A DNA stretch of 64,000 bases, taken from positions 1 through 64,000 of the forward strand of contig CAJUKH010000043.1 in NCBI GenBank assembly GCA_910587345.1, given 5' to 3'. Position numbers and translations under genes: made by a program. Source of the DNA: an uncultured Oscillospiraceae bacterium (GTDB lineage: Bacteria > Bacillota > Clostridia > Oscillospirales > Oscillospiraceae). The notes beneath the pieces are model-generated. The model was not told where the DNA came from, did not search any database, and saw nothing but the letters and a program-made list of their open reading frames with translations. Every line of letters begins with the position of its first letter. Position 1 is the stretch's first letter. Below are positions 42,181 to 49,935 of this stretch, one piece after another.

Positions 42181-42252
42181 AGCCGCCCACGGCGAGATGG
42201 GCGGCTATGTACGGGCATGAAAAAGCCGCCTCTCCTATTTGGAAAGACGACT
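42181..42252 (-). promoter_or_regulatory. parA leader: stem-loop plus intrinsic terminator
   Basis: On the minus strand, a GGAGAGG-rich hairpin with U-G pairs (42220-42252) ends in TTTTTC, a terminator. After TACATAG, a second perfect stem follows, AGCCGCCCA with TGGGCGGCT (42181-42206), then the ribosome site. The order terminator-then-hairpin before the ATG suggests attenuation of parA transcription. Confidence 0.55.
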
Positions 42253-42593
42253 CATTTTGATTGACTGTATTCTGATTTCATGGTAATCTTTCGGTAAGTA
42301 ACTCAAAACCGTATCTTTGCATTTCCCTGCGTTTTGTCGTATCAAGTCTCATCCATTCGTAGTAAATTTGTAGTAATTTGGATGTTGGGTCGCTGAGAAA
42401 TGCGAGATAATACTTGATTTTGCAAGGTTAAGCGTCCTGAGAGCCATTCTTTGGCCCGTCAAAGAATGGCCCCCCACGTCCACGCACCCATAGGCTTCCC
42501 ACGCACCCACCATCCAAACGCCGCCCGCCCCGGAAACGTCTCCCCTTTGCCCCTGCAAACACCCCACCCCCGCCCCATCCCCCCTTTTTCCAC
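42253..42593. other. Non-coding right end of the ICE / chromosomal junction
   Basis: No convincing gene. AT-rich sequence to about 42420 contains a near-repeat GTAGTAAATTTGTAGTAATTT (20 bases or fewer of which are identical in halves), and base composition changes to GC-rich, C-rich sequence from about 42460. The attachment site probably lies in this stretch. It cannot be pinned without the other end. Confidence 0.4.
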
Positions 42594-42632
42594 AAAAAAA
42601 CACCGTGGACTTTCGTCCACGGTGTTTTAATT
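42594..42632 (-). terminator. Terminator of the rpsF-ssb-rpsR operon
   Basis: ACACCGTGGAC pairs with GTCCACGGTGT around a short loop. It is followed by a T-run on the minus strand (AAAAAAAC on plus). Confidence 0.88.
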
Positions 42633-42639
42633 GCTCTTT

Positions 42640-42885
42640 TTAGTCGGTCACATAGGGCAGCAGGGCGATCTGACGGGCCCGCTTGACGGCCACGGTCAGC
42701 TGACGCTGATGCATGGCGCAGGTGCCGGTGGTCCGGCGGGGCAGGATCTTGCTCCGCTCGGAGAGGAACCGCTTGAGCTTGGCGGCATCCTTGTAATCGA
42801 TGTGCTCCACCTTGTCGGCGCAGAAGGTACAGACCTTGCGGCGCTTCCGGCCGCGGGGACGCTGCTCTCTATTCTCCATAGGCAT
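42640..42885 (-). CDS. rpsR: 30S ribosomal protein S18
   Basis: An 81-residue protein. KVCTFCADKVEHIDYKD and RTTGTCAMHQRQLTVAVKRAR are the S18 signature, including two Cys that can bind zinc in the C+ form. It binds S6 on the 30S platform. Third gene of the rpsF-ssb-rpsR operon, in the conserved order. ATG 42885 is preferred (AAGGAGG 9 bases upstream); the ATG two codons later is an alternative. Confidence 0.97.
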   Translation of the reverse strand: MPMENREQRPRGRKRRKVCTFCADKVEHIDYKDAAKLKRFLSERSKILPRRTTGTCAMHQRQLTVAVKRARQIALLPYVTD

Positions 42886-42923
42886 GAGGATGGACCTCCT
42901 TCTTTTATAATATGGTTGCCGGT

Positions 42924-43385
42924 TTAGAACGGCAGATCGCCGTCATCATCGGCCAGCTCGGCGAACTGGTCCCCGCCCATGGGAGGGGCGGAATAGCCCA
43001 TAGAGGGCTGGGCCGGCGCTCCGTAAGAAGCGGGGGGCGCATAGCTTCCGCTCTCTCCGTCCCGCCGGGAATCGCCGAAATAGATATTCTCCGCCACCAC
43101 TTCAGCGGCGGTGCGCTTGTTTCCGTCCCGGTCGGTATAGGGGCGGATCTGAAGCCGGCCCTCCACCACGGCCATGCGGCCCTTGGTAAAGAAGCGGCTG
43201 ACAAATTCAGCGGTCTGACGCCAGGCGACCACATTGATAAAATCGGTCTCCCGCTCGCCGGTCTGTTTATTTTTGAAGTCACGGTCAACGGCCAGCCGCA
43301 TGGTGGCCACCGTCACCCCCTGGGGGGTGGTCCGCAGCTCCGGGTCGGCAACCAGCCGGCCCATGATGGTGATGTGATTGAGCAT
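42924..43385 (-). CDS. ssb: Single-stranded DNA-binding protein
   Basis: A 153-residue protein. The OB fold covers residues 1-105 (MLNHITIMGRLVADPELR; FINVVAWRQTAEFVSRFF; MAVVEGRLQIRPYTDRDG). A Gly/Pro/Ser-rich linker leads to the acidic tip DDDGDLPF, which binds partner proteins. Between rpsF and rpsR, as in most Firmicutes. It is chromosomal, not of the ICE. Confidence 0.97.
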   Translation of the reverse strand: MLNHITIMGRLVADPELRTTPQGVTVATMRLAVDRDFKNKQTGERETDFINVVAWRQTAEFVSRFFTKGRMAVVEGRLQIRPYTDRDGNKRTAAEVVAENIYFGDSRRDGESGSYAPPASYGAPAQPSMGYSAPPMGGDQFAELADDDGDLPF

Positions 43386-43398
43386 TTCTGCCTCCCCC

Positions 43399-43698
43399 TT
43401 ACGCCTCGTCCAGACAGACGATGATGGAACGCATGATGCCGTCAGTGATCCGGAAGATACGGTCCAGCTCAGCGGGGAAAGCGGGAGCGGCGGTAAAGGT
43501 CATCCGCACATAGTGGCCGTCGGTCTGATCCTCAATGGGATAAGCCAGGCGGCGCTTGCCCCACTCGTCAACCTCCACCTGAGTGGCGTTGCCCTCGGCC
43601 AAGGTCTTGAACCGCTCCACCAAAGCGGCGGTCTCCTCCTCGTTCTTGCGGGGGTCGATGATAAACATCGCCTCGTAGTTTGCGCTCAGTTTTGCCAT
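43399..43698 (-). CDS. rpsF: 30S ribosomal protein S6
   Basis: A 99-residue protein. YEAMFIIDPRKNEEE, RRLAYPIEDQTDGHYVRMTF and RIFRITDGIMRSIIV fit S6. First gene of the operon; a consensus promoter lies about 95-120 bases upstream, leaving a structured leader. The hairpin CTTTG/CAAAG with an ACCG loop in that leader resembles the S6:S18 autoregulatory motif (inference). Ribosome site AAGGAGG precedes ATG 43698. Confidence 0.97.
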   Translation of the reverse strand: MAKLSANYEAMFIIDPRKNEEETAALVERFKTLAEGNATQVEVDEWGKRRLAYPIEDQTDGHYVRMTFTAAPAFPAELDRIFRITDGIMRSIIVCLDEA

Positions 43699-43790
43699 TT
43701 TTCTTGCACCTCCTTATGGTCGTGTGGCCCCCGGTCTCCGCCGGGAGCAAGGAGCTCTGCCTTTGCGGTTTCACAAAGACAGGCTATATC

Positions 43791-43818
43791 ATTATAACGG
43801 AAATTTCCGGAATGTCAA
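43791..43818 (-). promoter_or_regulatory. Promoter of the rpsF operon
   Basis: On the minus strand TTGACA (43813-43818) and TATAAT (43791-43796) are both perfect, with 16-base spacing. Confidence 0.85.
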
Positions 43819-43830
43819 GTAAAATTCTAC

Positions 43831-43860
43831 TTGACTGCCTCTCCCTCTCTTTGGTACAAT
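43831..43860 (+). promoter_or_regulatory. Promoter of the stalk/PepSY gene
   Basis: TTGACT (43831-43836) and TACAAT (43855-43860) with 18-base spacing, divergent from the rpsF promoter, 65 bases before the gene. Confidence 0.7.
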
Positions 43861-43924
43861 AAGGCATATAAAAGCAGTGGGATATTATTTCGCAATATTC
43901 GCAATATATAAAGGAGTGTATGCA

Positions 43925-44737
43925 ATGAACACGGCACGTTTACAGGGGTTTGCCGCCGGAGTCCTGGCCACCGTACTGGCTCTGGCCACCGTGGGGACCG
44001 TTCTGGCCACCGGGCGGACCATCACCATCGACGACGGCATTGTGGTCACCATCAACGGCGCCAGATTCTCTCCCCGGAACGCAAAGGGGGAGGAGGTACC
44101 TCTCTTCTCCTATGACGGCACCACCTACGCCCCCGTCCGGGCCTTGTGTGAGGCCGCCGGGCTGGAGGTGGACTATGACGCGGGCAGGGGCATTGCCCGC
44201 ATCACCACTCAGGATATGGCTCTGGCCGCCGACCCCAACGCGGGAAGCTATATCACCGCCGAAAAGGCCCGGGAGCTGGCCCTGGCTCATGCCCGGGTCA
44301 ACGCCGCCGAGGCGGTCTTTCTGAAAACCAGACTGGACCGGGAGGATGGCCGCTGCGTCTATGAGGTGGAGTTCTACTGCGGCGACACCGAGTATGACTG
44401 CGAGCTGGATGCCCTCACCGGGCAGGTGCTGGAGTTCGGCCATGAGCTGGACTGCTACGACATCCACTACGCCCATCGGGGCAGCCATCACAAGGATCAT
44501 CAAAACGGGTATCCCGACAGCGGCGCCTCCGCCGCCGACCTCATCACCGCAGAGGAAGCCCAGGCCATCGCCCTGAAGCAAGCCCCCCAGGGCGCCCGGG
44601 TGGTCAAATGCAAGCTGGACTGGGACGACGGCCGGTATGTCTACGAGGTGGAGCTTATAAAGGACAGAACGGAATATGAATGTGACGTTCATGCCGTCAC
44701 CGGGGTCATTCTGGACTGGGATGTGGATCACGACTAA
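43925..44737 (+). CDS. Secreted stalk-domain protein with two PepSY domains
   Basis: About 270 residues from ATG 43925 (AAAGGAG, 8 bases upstream). An N-terminal signal/anchor helix (GFAAGVLATVLALATVGTVLA) is followed by a copper-amine-oxidase-N stalk domain (ITIDDGIVVTINGARFSPRN; YAPVRALCEAAGLEVDYD). Two PepSY domains follow, each ITAE-x-A-x-x-x-A and a YEVEF...EYDCELDALTG pattern (about 100-185 and 200-270). PepSY modules inhibit or escort peptidases in the envelope. It is a single-gene unit with a strong terminator. Confidence 0.85.
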   Translation: MNTARLQGFAAGVLATVLALATVGTVLATGRTITIDDGIVVTINGARFSPRNAKGEEVPLFSYDGTTYAPVRALCEAAGLEVDYDAGRGIARITTQDMALAADPNAGSYITAEKARELALAHARVNAAEAVFLKTRLDREDGRCVYEVEFYCGDTEYDCELDALTGQVLEFGHELDCYDIHYAHRGSHHKDHQNGYPDSGASAADLITAEEAQAIALKQAPQGARVVKCKLDWDDGRYVYEVELIKDRTEYECDVHAVTGVILDWDVDHD

Positions 44738-44740
44738 ACC

Positions 44741-44789
44741 ATACAACAAAGAGAGCCGCCCGGATTTCGGGCGGCTCTCTTTGTTGTAT
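44741..44789. terminator. Very strong terminator with 22-bp stem
   Basis: A perfect 22-base-pair stem runs from ATACAACAAAGAGAGCC... to its exact complement ending TTTGTTGTAT around a 5-base GATTT loop. It serves both strands: the stalk gene and the converging 156-aa gene. Confidence 0.9.
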
Positions 44790-44844
44790 GGTGATGTACA
44801 CTTCTACATTTGCAGAAGTCGTTTTACAAGAGACGGTTCGGCGC

Positions 44845-45315
44845 TTATGCCGCCCCGGCCAGCTCCAGCTGCCAGGCACAGGCGGCCTTATCCGCCCCCG
44901 CCACCTTGAAGCGGTTGGCGCCCTCCGGCATGATAAGGGTCAGGGTGAGGGTGTCCTCTTCCCCGGCGCAGCCCTCCAAAAGAGTGGTCACATTGCCTTC
45001 CGGGTCTGCCCACACCAGCTTTGCCTTGCCGGAGGTGACCTCCAGATGGCAGGTCACGGTCACCGGGGCCTCCTCCCCTCGATGAAGGGTGGCCACCTCA
45101 TGGACTCCGGACAGCTTTCCCACACTGCCCGACCAGCCTTCATCCGTCCGACCGTTCACAAACATAATGGCCGAGTAGCTGTTGGCACTGCCTCCCAAGG
45201 CCTTCGGGTCATCGTAGAGCCTGTCATGGTCCGCCGTCACCAGAAGGAATATCCCCGCTATGGCCACCAGCACGCCAAGGCCTACGGCCAAAGCCTTTCT
45301 CATACCAGAACCCAT
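44845..45315 (-). CDS. Hypothetical membrane-anchored protein, 156 aa
   Basis: ATG 45315 has GAGGTG upstream. One N-terminal transmembrane helix (ALAVGLGVLVAIAGIFLLV), then an extracellular beta-rich region (TVTCHLEVTSGKAKLVWADPEG). No family recognised. It follows galU with a 3-base gap, so the two form one transcript. The exported domain might relate to cell-surface sugar chemistry, but nothing shows this. Confidence 0.75.
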   Translation of the reverse strand: MGSGMRKALAVGLGVLVAIAGIFLLVTADHDRLYDDPKALGGSANSYSAIMFVNGRTDEGWSGSVGKLSGVHEVATLHRGEEAPVTVTCHLEVTSGKAKLVWADPEGNVTTLLEGCAGEEDTLTLTLIMPEGANRFKVAGADKAACAWQLELAGAA

Positions 45316-45318
45316 GTC

Positions 45319-46188
45319 TTACACCTCTTTCGCCTTGTCCCGCAGGAAGCCCTTCAGCCACTCTCCCGTCTCCGGGTGGTCCAGGGCGAAGTCGATGGTG
45401 GCCTCCAGAAAGCCCCGGAGGTTGCCCGTGTCGTACCGCCGCCCCTCAAAATCCACCGCCAGCACCTTGTTCTTGCCGCAGAGGGTCTTGATGGAGTCGG
45501 TGAGCTGGATCTCCCCGCCCACGCCGGGGGCCTGATGGTCCAGAAGGTCAAATATCTCCGGTTTCAGCACATACCGGCCCAGAACGGCGTAGTTGGAGAA
45601 CTTTTCCGTCAAGGCGGGTTTTTCCTGCATATCGGTAACGGTAAATACCTTGTTCCCCAGCGGCTGGGCCTTGATGACCCCATACTTGGACACCATCTCA
45701 TCGGGGACCTGCTGGACCCCGATGACCGAGGCGTCGTACGCTTCTGCCGCTTCGATCAGCTGGCCGATGACCGGCCTTTCGGCCCGCATGATATCGTCCC
45801 CCAGCAGGATGGCAAAGGGTTCGTCCCCCACGAAACGTCTGGCCTGCCCGATGGCATGGCCCAGCCCTTTGGTCTCCTTCTGGCGGATGAAATACAGGTT
45901 GGCCAGCTCGGCCGGCCGGCGCACCGCCGCCAGCTCGGCCATCTTGCCCGAGGCCTCCAGCCGGCGCTCCAACTCGGGAGCGTAGTCAAAGTAGTCGTCC
46001 ATGGCTCCCTTGCCCCGGTTGGTGATGATCAGGATATCCTCAATGCCGGCCGCTACCGCCTCCTCCACGATATACTGGAGGACCGGTTTGTCCACCATGG
46101 GCAGCATCTCCTTGGGCACCGATTTGGAAGCGGGCAGCATCCGGGTCCCCAGCCCGGCGGCGGGGATGACGGCTTTACGGACCTTCAT
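45319..46188 (-). CDS. galU: UTP-glucose-1-phosphate uridylyltransferase
   Basis: 289 residues from ATG 46188 (AAGGAGG, 9 bases upstream; the MSS extension of the longer frame starts too close to the site). GLGTRMLPASKSVPKEMLP is the nucleotidyltransferase signature, with catalytic Lys and Arg. FAILLGDDIM is the metal-binding strand, and later GVQQVPDEMVSKYGVI and GGRYDTGNLRGFLEA are GalU-specific. It makes UDP-glucose for glycolipids and cell-surface polymers. Confidence 0.95.
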   Translation of the reverse strand: MKVRKAVIPAAGLGTRMLPASKSVPKEMLPMVDKPVLQYIVEEAVAAGIEDILIITNRGKGAMDDYFDYAPELERRLEASGKMAELAAVRRPAELANLYFIRQKETKGLGHAIGQARRFVGDEPFAILLGDDIMRAERPVIGQLIEAAEAYDASVIGVQQVPDEMVSKYGVIKAQPLGNKVFTVTDMQEKPALTEKFSNYAVLGRYVLKPEIFDLLDHQAPGVGGEIQLTDSIKTLCGKNKVLAVDFEGRRYDTGNLRGFLEATIDFALDHPETGEWLKGFLRDKAKEV

Positions 46189-46262
46189 TGAAGACATCCT
46201 CCTTACGTTTATACAGACAGTTGCACCGGTATCCGGTGTTTTCTATATGGTTTTCCGGTGTT

Positions 46263-46784
46263 TTACAGGGTAGAAATACGCTTTTCCGGGATAAGGCCGC
46301 GGAAGGCCTCCACCTTGGGCAGCAGGGCCAGCAGGGGCAGGCCCAGGATATAGCACACCGCCAGCTCGCCAAGGCCCACGGACAGGGCAATGGGTCCCAC
46401 CGCAGCCCAGAAGGCGCCGCCGAAGCCGCCCACTGCGGAATAGGCGATCTCGGCCCCTACGATGATGGCGTTGCAGAGGACCGGGGGCAGAGGGGCCAGC
46501 CACTTGTTGGGCATTCTGGCCGTCATGAAACAGGCCAGAGCGGTGGCCAGGGTGCCGAACACCCAGTCCAGCACAAAGGGGGAACCCAGCAGATTGGCCA
46601 GGAAGCATCCCACAATAAGTCCCGGCGTGGCCCAGGGAAACAGGAAGGGCAGCACGGTCATACACTCGGCGATGCGAAACTGCACCTCCCCATACTGGGG
46701 GATGGGCAGAAACACCGTCAGCACGGTGTAGACGGCGGCCACCATGGCCGCCAGGGTCAGGTCTTTGGTACTGAGTTTACGCAT
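46263..46784 (-). CDS. queT: QueT family queuosine-precursor transporter (ECF S component)
   Basis: 173 residues from ATG 46784 (GGAGG, 10 bases upstream). YGEVQFRIAECMTVLPFLFP is the QueT signature, followed by multiple transmembrane helices and GTLATALACFMTARMPNKWLAPLPPVLCNAIIVG. It imports preQ0/preQ1-like precursors with an ECF energising module. The leader upstream contains structured hairpins and an anti-ribosome-site word (see leader entry). Confidence 0.88.
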   Translation of the reverse strand: MRKLSTKDLTLAAMVAAVYTVLTVFLPIPQYGEVQFRIAECMTVLPFLFPWATPGLIVGCFLANLLGSPFVLDWVFGTLATALACFMTARMPNKWLAPLPPVLCNAIIVGAEIAYSAVGGFGGAFWAAVGPIALSVGLGELAVCYILGLPLLALLPKVEAFRGLIPEKRISTL

Positions 46785-46793
46785 GACAAACAA

Positions 46794-46953
46794 ACCTCCA
46801 TTTTTTGATTCAGAGGTCTTTCGACCTCTACAGTATGTGCGCCGCATACAGGGCCGGAGGTCCCTTTCCCGATCAGCACGGCGCAAAGCTGACCGACGGC
46901 ACTCTCTCCGACCGTTAGACTGGGTGGGGAACCAGTCGAAGTCATTATAGCAT
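46794..46953 (-). promoter_or_regulatory. Structured leader of queT, probable preQ1-type riboswitch, with extended -10 promoter
   Basis: On the minus strand TGCTATAAT (46944-46952, extended -10) starts a 150-base leader. It contains CGGTCAGC/GCTGATCG, GTATG/CATAC and the perfect AGAGGTC-GAAA-GACCTCT hairpin. ACCTCC (46856-46861) is exactly complementary to the ribosome site GGAGGT (46794-46799), so ligand-controlled masking is plausible. I could not match it to a specific preQ1 class. Confidence 0.5.
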
Positions 46954-47090
46954 ACTCCTGTCAGAAAAGAAAGAAGAAAGGAAAATCTTAATCTTTTCCA
47001 CCTCCTGTCGCTTTCCCCAAATAATTCCCCCCTCCCCCGCCGTTCTATTTGTTATATTTTACAATTCCTTCTTTCTCCGAAAAAATCTAC

Positions 47091-47119
47091 TTCCATAGTA
47101 GGATATTCTGTGATATGAT
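47091..47119 (+). promoter_or_regulatory. Promoter of the first DUF401 gene
   Basis: TTCCAT (47091-47096) and TATGAT (47114-47119) with 17-base spacing. A CCCCTC/GAGGGG hairpin (47136-47153) lies between it and the ribosome site. The rest of 46,954-47,090 is T-rich with no gene seen. Confidence 0.5.
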
Positions 47120-47196
47120 AGACAAAGTTGTCCTGCCCCTCGCTGCTGAGGGGTCGGGAAGCAGAGAAGAAAGAAATCGGAAAAGGAGTCAAGTAC

Positions 47197-48438
47197 ATGG
47201 AATCATTGATCAAACTGGCCGTTGTCTTTGCGCTCATCGTGATCCTGATCGCATTCAAGCGGCCCATCAACCTGGTCATGGCTATCGCCTCGGTGGTAGT
47301 CATCGTCCTCTACCGTCTGCCCATGGACGCCATTCTGCCTGCTTTGCAAAAGGGCGTTTTGGGCTATAACACCATCAATGCTCTGCTGGTGCTCTACTGC
47401 ATCACTTTCCTCCAACGGATGATGGAGTCCCGCAAGCAGCTTTTGGGCTGTCAGACGGCCATGAACGGCCTGTTCAATAACCGCCGTATCAACGCCGCCC
47501 TGACCCCCTTCATGCTGGGCTGCCTCCCCGCCGCCTCCACCGTGCTCATCTGCGGCCCCATTGTCCGGGACGCCGTGGGCGACTCCCTGAAGGTGGAGGA
47601 GACCGCCGCCATCACCAGCTATTTCCGCCATATTTCCGAGGCCTTTATGCCCACCTACAGCAACCTGCTCATTGCCGTGGGCCTTACCGCCGGACTGGTG
47701 ACCCCCGCCTCCTTCGTCATTGGTATGCTGCCTGTGGTGCTGTGCCTGTTCCTCACCGGCTATCTGGTCTATCTCCGCAAGGTCCCCAAGGAGACCGGTA
47801 TGACCCCCGACCAGTCCAAGGGCGCCTACTTCGGCCTTCTCATCAAGAGCATCTGGCCCATCTTCCTGTCCATCGCCCTGGTGCTGCTGCCCATCGAGAT
47901 CCCCGTGGTAGGCTCTGTCCCCGTGTGGGCCGCCGTCATCGTCTGTATCATTCTGGAGCTGTTTGTCAACAAGTTCTCCATGCAGGAGGTCCTGCCCTTC
48001 TTCCGCTCCGCCTTTGAGGGCAAGCTGATGCTGAACACCCTGGCCGTCATGATCTTCGGCCAGCTTCTCAGCGCCACCGGCGTTGTCAACCTGCTACCCG
48101 AGTACTTTGCCATGCTTCCCATCCCCATGTTCCTCATTTATGCCCTCATTTTCACCGTGGCGCCTCTGGTGGGCGGCACCATGGCGGTGTATATGCTCTG
48201 CATCCCCATGATGATCAACACCACCGGCGGGGTGGGCTTCTTCCCCCTGTTCCTGCTTTGTATGACTATGCAGTACGTCATCATGCAGGTCTGCCCCACC
48301 CACATCTGCCTGACTTTGTGCGCCGAGGACTACAAGATCCCCCTTGGCTCCATGATCGCCAAGACCATACCCCTGGTGGTGGTGGCCACCTGTCTGGCCT
48401 TTGGCTACTACTTCCTGCTCATGTTCCTGGGGCTGTAA
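47197..48438 (+). CDS. DUF401-family membrane protein (copy 1)
   Basis: 413 residues from ATG 47197 (AAAGGAG, 8 bases upstream). Starts LIKLAVVFALIVILIAFKRP. About ten transmembrane helices. The SRKQLLGCQTAMNGLFNNRRINAALTP and STVLICGPIVRDAVGDS segments are characteristic, with a long loop RKVPKETGMTPDQSKG and a C-terminal conserved MQVCPTHICLTLCAEDYKIPLGS. Function unknown; the protein is predicted to be a transporter. Its neighbour is a close paralogue. Confidence 0.85.
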   Translation: MESLIKLAVVFALIVILIAFKRPINLVMAIASVVVIVLYRLPMDAILPALQKGVLGYNTINALLVLYCITFLQRMMESRKQLLGCQTAMNGLFNNRRINAALTPFMLGCLPAASTVLICGPIVRDAVGDSLKVEETAAITSYFRHISEAFMPTYSNLLIAVGLTAGLVTPASFVIGMLPVVLCLFLTGYLVYLRKVPKETGMTPDQSKGAYFGLLIKSIWPIFLSIALVLLPIEIPVVGSVPVWAAVIVCIILELFVNKFSMQEVLPFFRSAFEGKLMLNTLAVMIFGQLLSATGVVNLLPEYFAMLPIPMFLIYALIFTVAPLVGGTMAVYMLCIPMMINTTGGVGFFPLFLLCMTMQYVIMQVCPTHICLTLCAEDYKIPLGSMIAKTIPLVVVATCLAFGYYFLLMFLGL

Positions 48439-48446
48439 GCATTGTA

Positions 48447-48482
48447 TAAAAAAGTCCGCTCCTTCTGTGGGAGCGGACTTTT
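48447..48482 (+). terminator. Terminator after DUF401 copy 1
   Basis: AAAGTCCGCTCC pairs with GGAGCGGACTTTT around TTCTGTG. Confidence 0.85.
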
Positions 48483-48559
48483 GCATCTGTATGGATGATT
48501 CGCACAAAAAGGGCAGGGCTTTCAACTTATAATATGGTATTTCCATCCTCCTTTCCGGC

Positions 48560-48589
48560 TTGCAATCCTCAACTTTTTGGGTTTATAAT
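48560..48589 (+). promoter_or_regulatory. Promoter of DUF401 copy 2
   Basis: TTGCAA (48560-48565) and TATAAT (48584-48589) with 18-base spacing, about 55 bases before the gene. The two copies can therefore be regulated separately. Confidence 0.55.
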
Positions 48590-48642
48590 GTATAAGACGT
48601 TTCAAACGGAAGAGAGAAAATCGCAAAAGGAGGAACTACATC

Positions 48643-49875
48643 TTGAATCCAGAAGTCGTATCCCTGATCAAGCTGGCCGTGGTTTTTGCCTTCATCATCG
48701 TCCTGCTGGCCTTCAAGCGCCCGCTGAACCTGGTGATGGCCATTGCCGCCGTGGTGGTCATCGTTCTTTATCAGATGCCCATGGCCGATGCCCTGCCCGC
48801 CATCCAGAGGGGTGTGCTGGGCACCAACACTCTCAACGCTCTATTGGTGCTGTACTGCATCACCTTCCTGCAGCGGATGATGGAACCCCGCAAGCAGCTC
48901 TTCGGCTGCCAGACGGCCATGAACGGCCTGTTCAACAACCGGCGGGTCAACGCTTCCCTGACCCCCTTCATGCTGGGCTGCCTGCCCGCCGCTTCCACCG
49001 TTATCCTCTGCGGCCCCATTGTCCGGGATGCCGTGGGTGACTCCCTGAAGACCGACGAGACCGCCGCTGTCACCAGCTATTTCCGTCATATTTCCGAGGC
49101 TTTTATGCCCACCTACAGCGGCATTCTGGTGGCCATCGGTCTCACCGAGGGCCGGGTGACCCCCGCCTCCTTCGTCATCGGTATGCTGCCCGTGGTGGTG
49201 TGTCTGTTTTTGGCCGGCTATGTGGTCTATCTGCGGAAGATCCCCAAGGACACCGGCATGACTCCCGACCAGTCCAAGGGCGCCTACTTCGGCCTGCTGG
49301 TCAAGAGCATCTGGCCCATCTTCCTGTCCATCGCCATCGTGCTCATTGCCAAGACTCCCGTTTGGATGGCCGTGCTTTTCTGCATCGTGCTGGAGTTCTT
49401 CGTTCAGAAGTTTACCATTCAGGAGGTCCTGCCCTTCTTCCGCACCGCCTTTGAGGGCAAGCTGATGCTGAACACCCTGGCCGTTATGATTTTCAGCCAG
49501 CTGCTCCAGACCACTCAGGTCATGAACGTGCTGACCAAGTATCTGTCCATGCTGCCCATCCCCTCCTTCCTGGTCTACGCCCTGATCTTCGCCGTAGGCC
49601 CCCTGGTCGGCGGCAGCATGACCACTTATGTGTTGGGCGTACCCATGCTCCTGGCCGACCCTTCCATCGGCTCCTTCTTCCCCGCCTTCCTGCTGTGCAT
49701 GACCATGAGCTACGTCATTATGCAGGTCTGCCCCACCCACATCTGCCTGACTTTGTGTGCCGAGGACTACAAGATCCCCCTTGGCTCCCTCATCGTCAAG
49801 GCCATGCCTCTGGTGGTGGTGGCTGCCTGTCTGGCCTTTGGCTACTACGGCATCCTGACCATGCTGGGTGTGTAA
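48643..49875 (+). CDS. DUF401-family membrane protein (copy 2)
   Basis: 410 residues from TTG 48643; AGGAGG lies 9 bases upstream and no better ATG exists. Closely similar to copy 1 throughout (for example EPRKQLFGCQTAMNGLFNN, GPIVRDAVGDSLKTDETAA and the CPTHICLTLCAEDY end). It differs mainly in the loop before helix 7, which is a few residues shorter. A tandem duplication with divergence; each copy has its own promoter and terminator. Confidence 0.85.
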   Translation: MNPEVVSLIKLAVVFAFIIVLLAFKRPLNLVMAIAAVVVIVLYQMPMADALPAIQRGVLGTNTLNALLVLYCITFLQRMMEPRKQLFGCQTAMNGLFNNRRVNASLTPFMLGCLPAASTVILCGPIVRDAVGDSLKTDETAAVTSYFRHISEAFMPTYSGILVAIGLTEGRVTPASFVIGMLPVVVCLFLAGYVVYLRKIPKDTGMTPDQSKGAYFGLLVKSIWPIFLSIAIVLIAKTPVWMAVLFCIVLEFFVQKFTIQEVLPFFRTAFEGKLMLNTLAVMIFSQLLQTTQVMNVLTKYLSMLPIPSFLVYALIFAVGPLVGGSMTTYVLGVPMLLADPSIGSFFPAFLLCMTMSYVIMQVCPTHICLTLCAEDYKIPLGSLIVKAMPLVVVAACLAFGYYGILTMLGV

Positions 49876-49897
49876 GGCTCTGAACCAAAAACGATTT

Positions 49898-49935
49898 GGG
49901 CCACGCTGTACTTTGTACAGCGTGGCCCTTTTTTC
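49898..49935 (+). terminator. Terminator after DUF401 copy 2
   Basis: GGGCCACGCTGTAC pairs perfectly with GTACAGCGTGGCCC, followed by TTTTTT. Confidence 0.92.

Larger units (their letters stand above)
194..42252. mobile_element. Integrative and conjugative element, Tn1549/CTn-like (left end outside window)
   Basis: The block carries a complete set of conjugation functions: relaxase, MobC, VirD4, VirB4, PrgI/VirB3, TrbL/VirB6, CHAP hydrolase, ParA/ParB, a Toprim primase-like protein and a giant helicase-methyltransferase. Almost all are on the minus strand with short spacing or overlaps. This order is the one known for Tn1549 and the Clostridioides difficile CTn elements. The right edge is placed between parA and the rpsR terminator. 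No tyrosine or serine recombinase is in the window, so the left edge and the attachment sites cannot be fixed. Including 194-4650 in the element is inference: an XRE plus sigma pair is usual in such elements, and this segment is AT-richer than the chromosome. Confidence 0.85.

Noticed and set aside
42349..42603. 84-codon minus-strand frame at the ICE right end
   Set aside because: No ribosome site, crosses the likely junction between element and chromosome, and begins in the rpsR terminator.
46800..46835. preQ1-I aptamer in the queT leader
   Set aside because: The AGAGGTC-GAAA-GACCTCT hairpin is closed by a tetraloop and lacks the preQ1-I loop and A-rich pairing tail.
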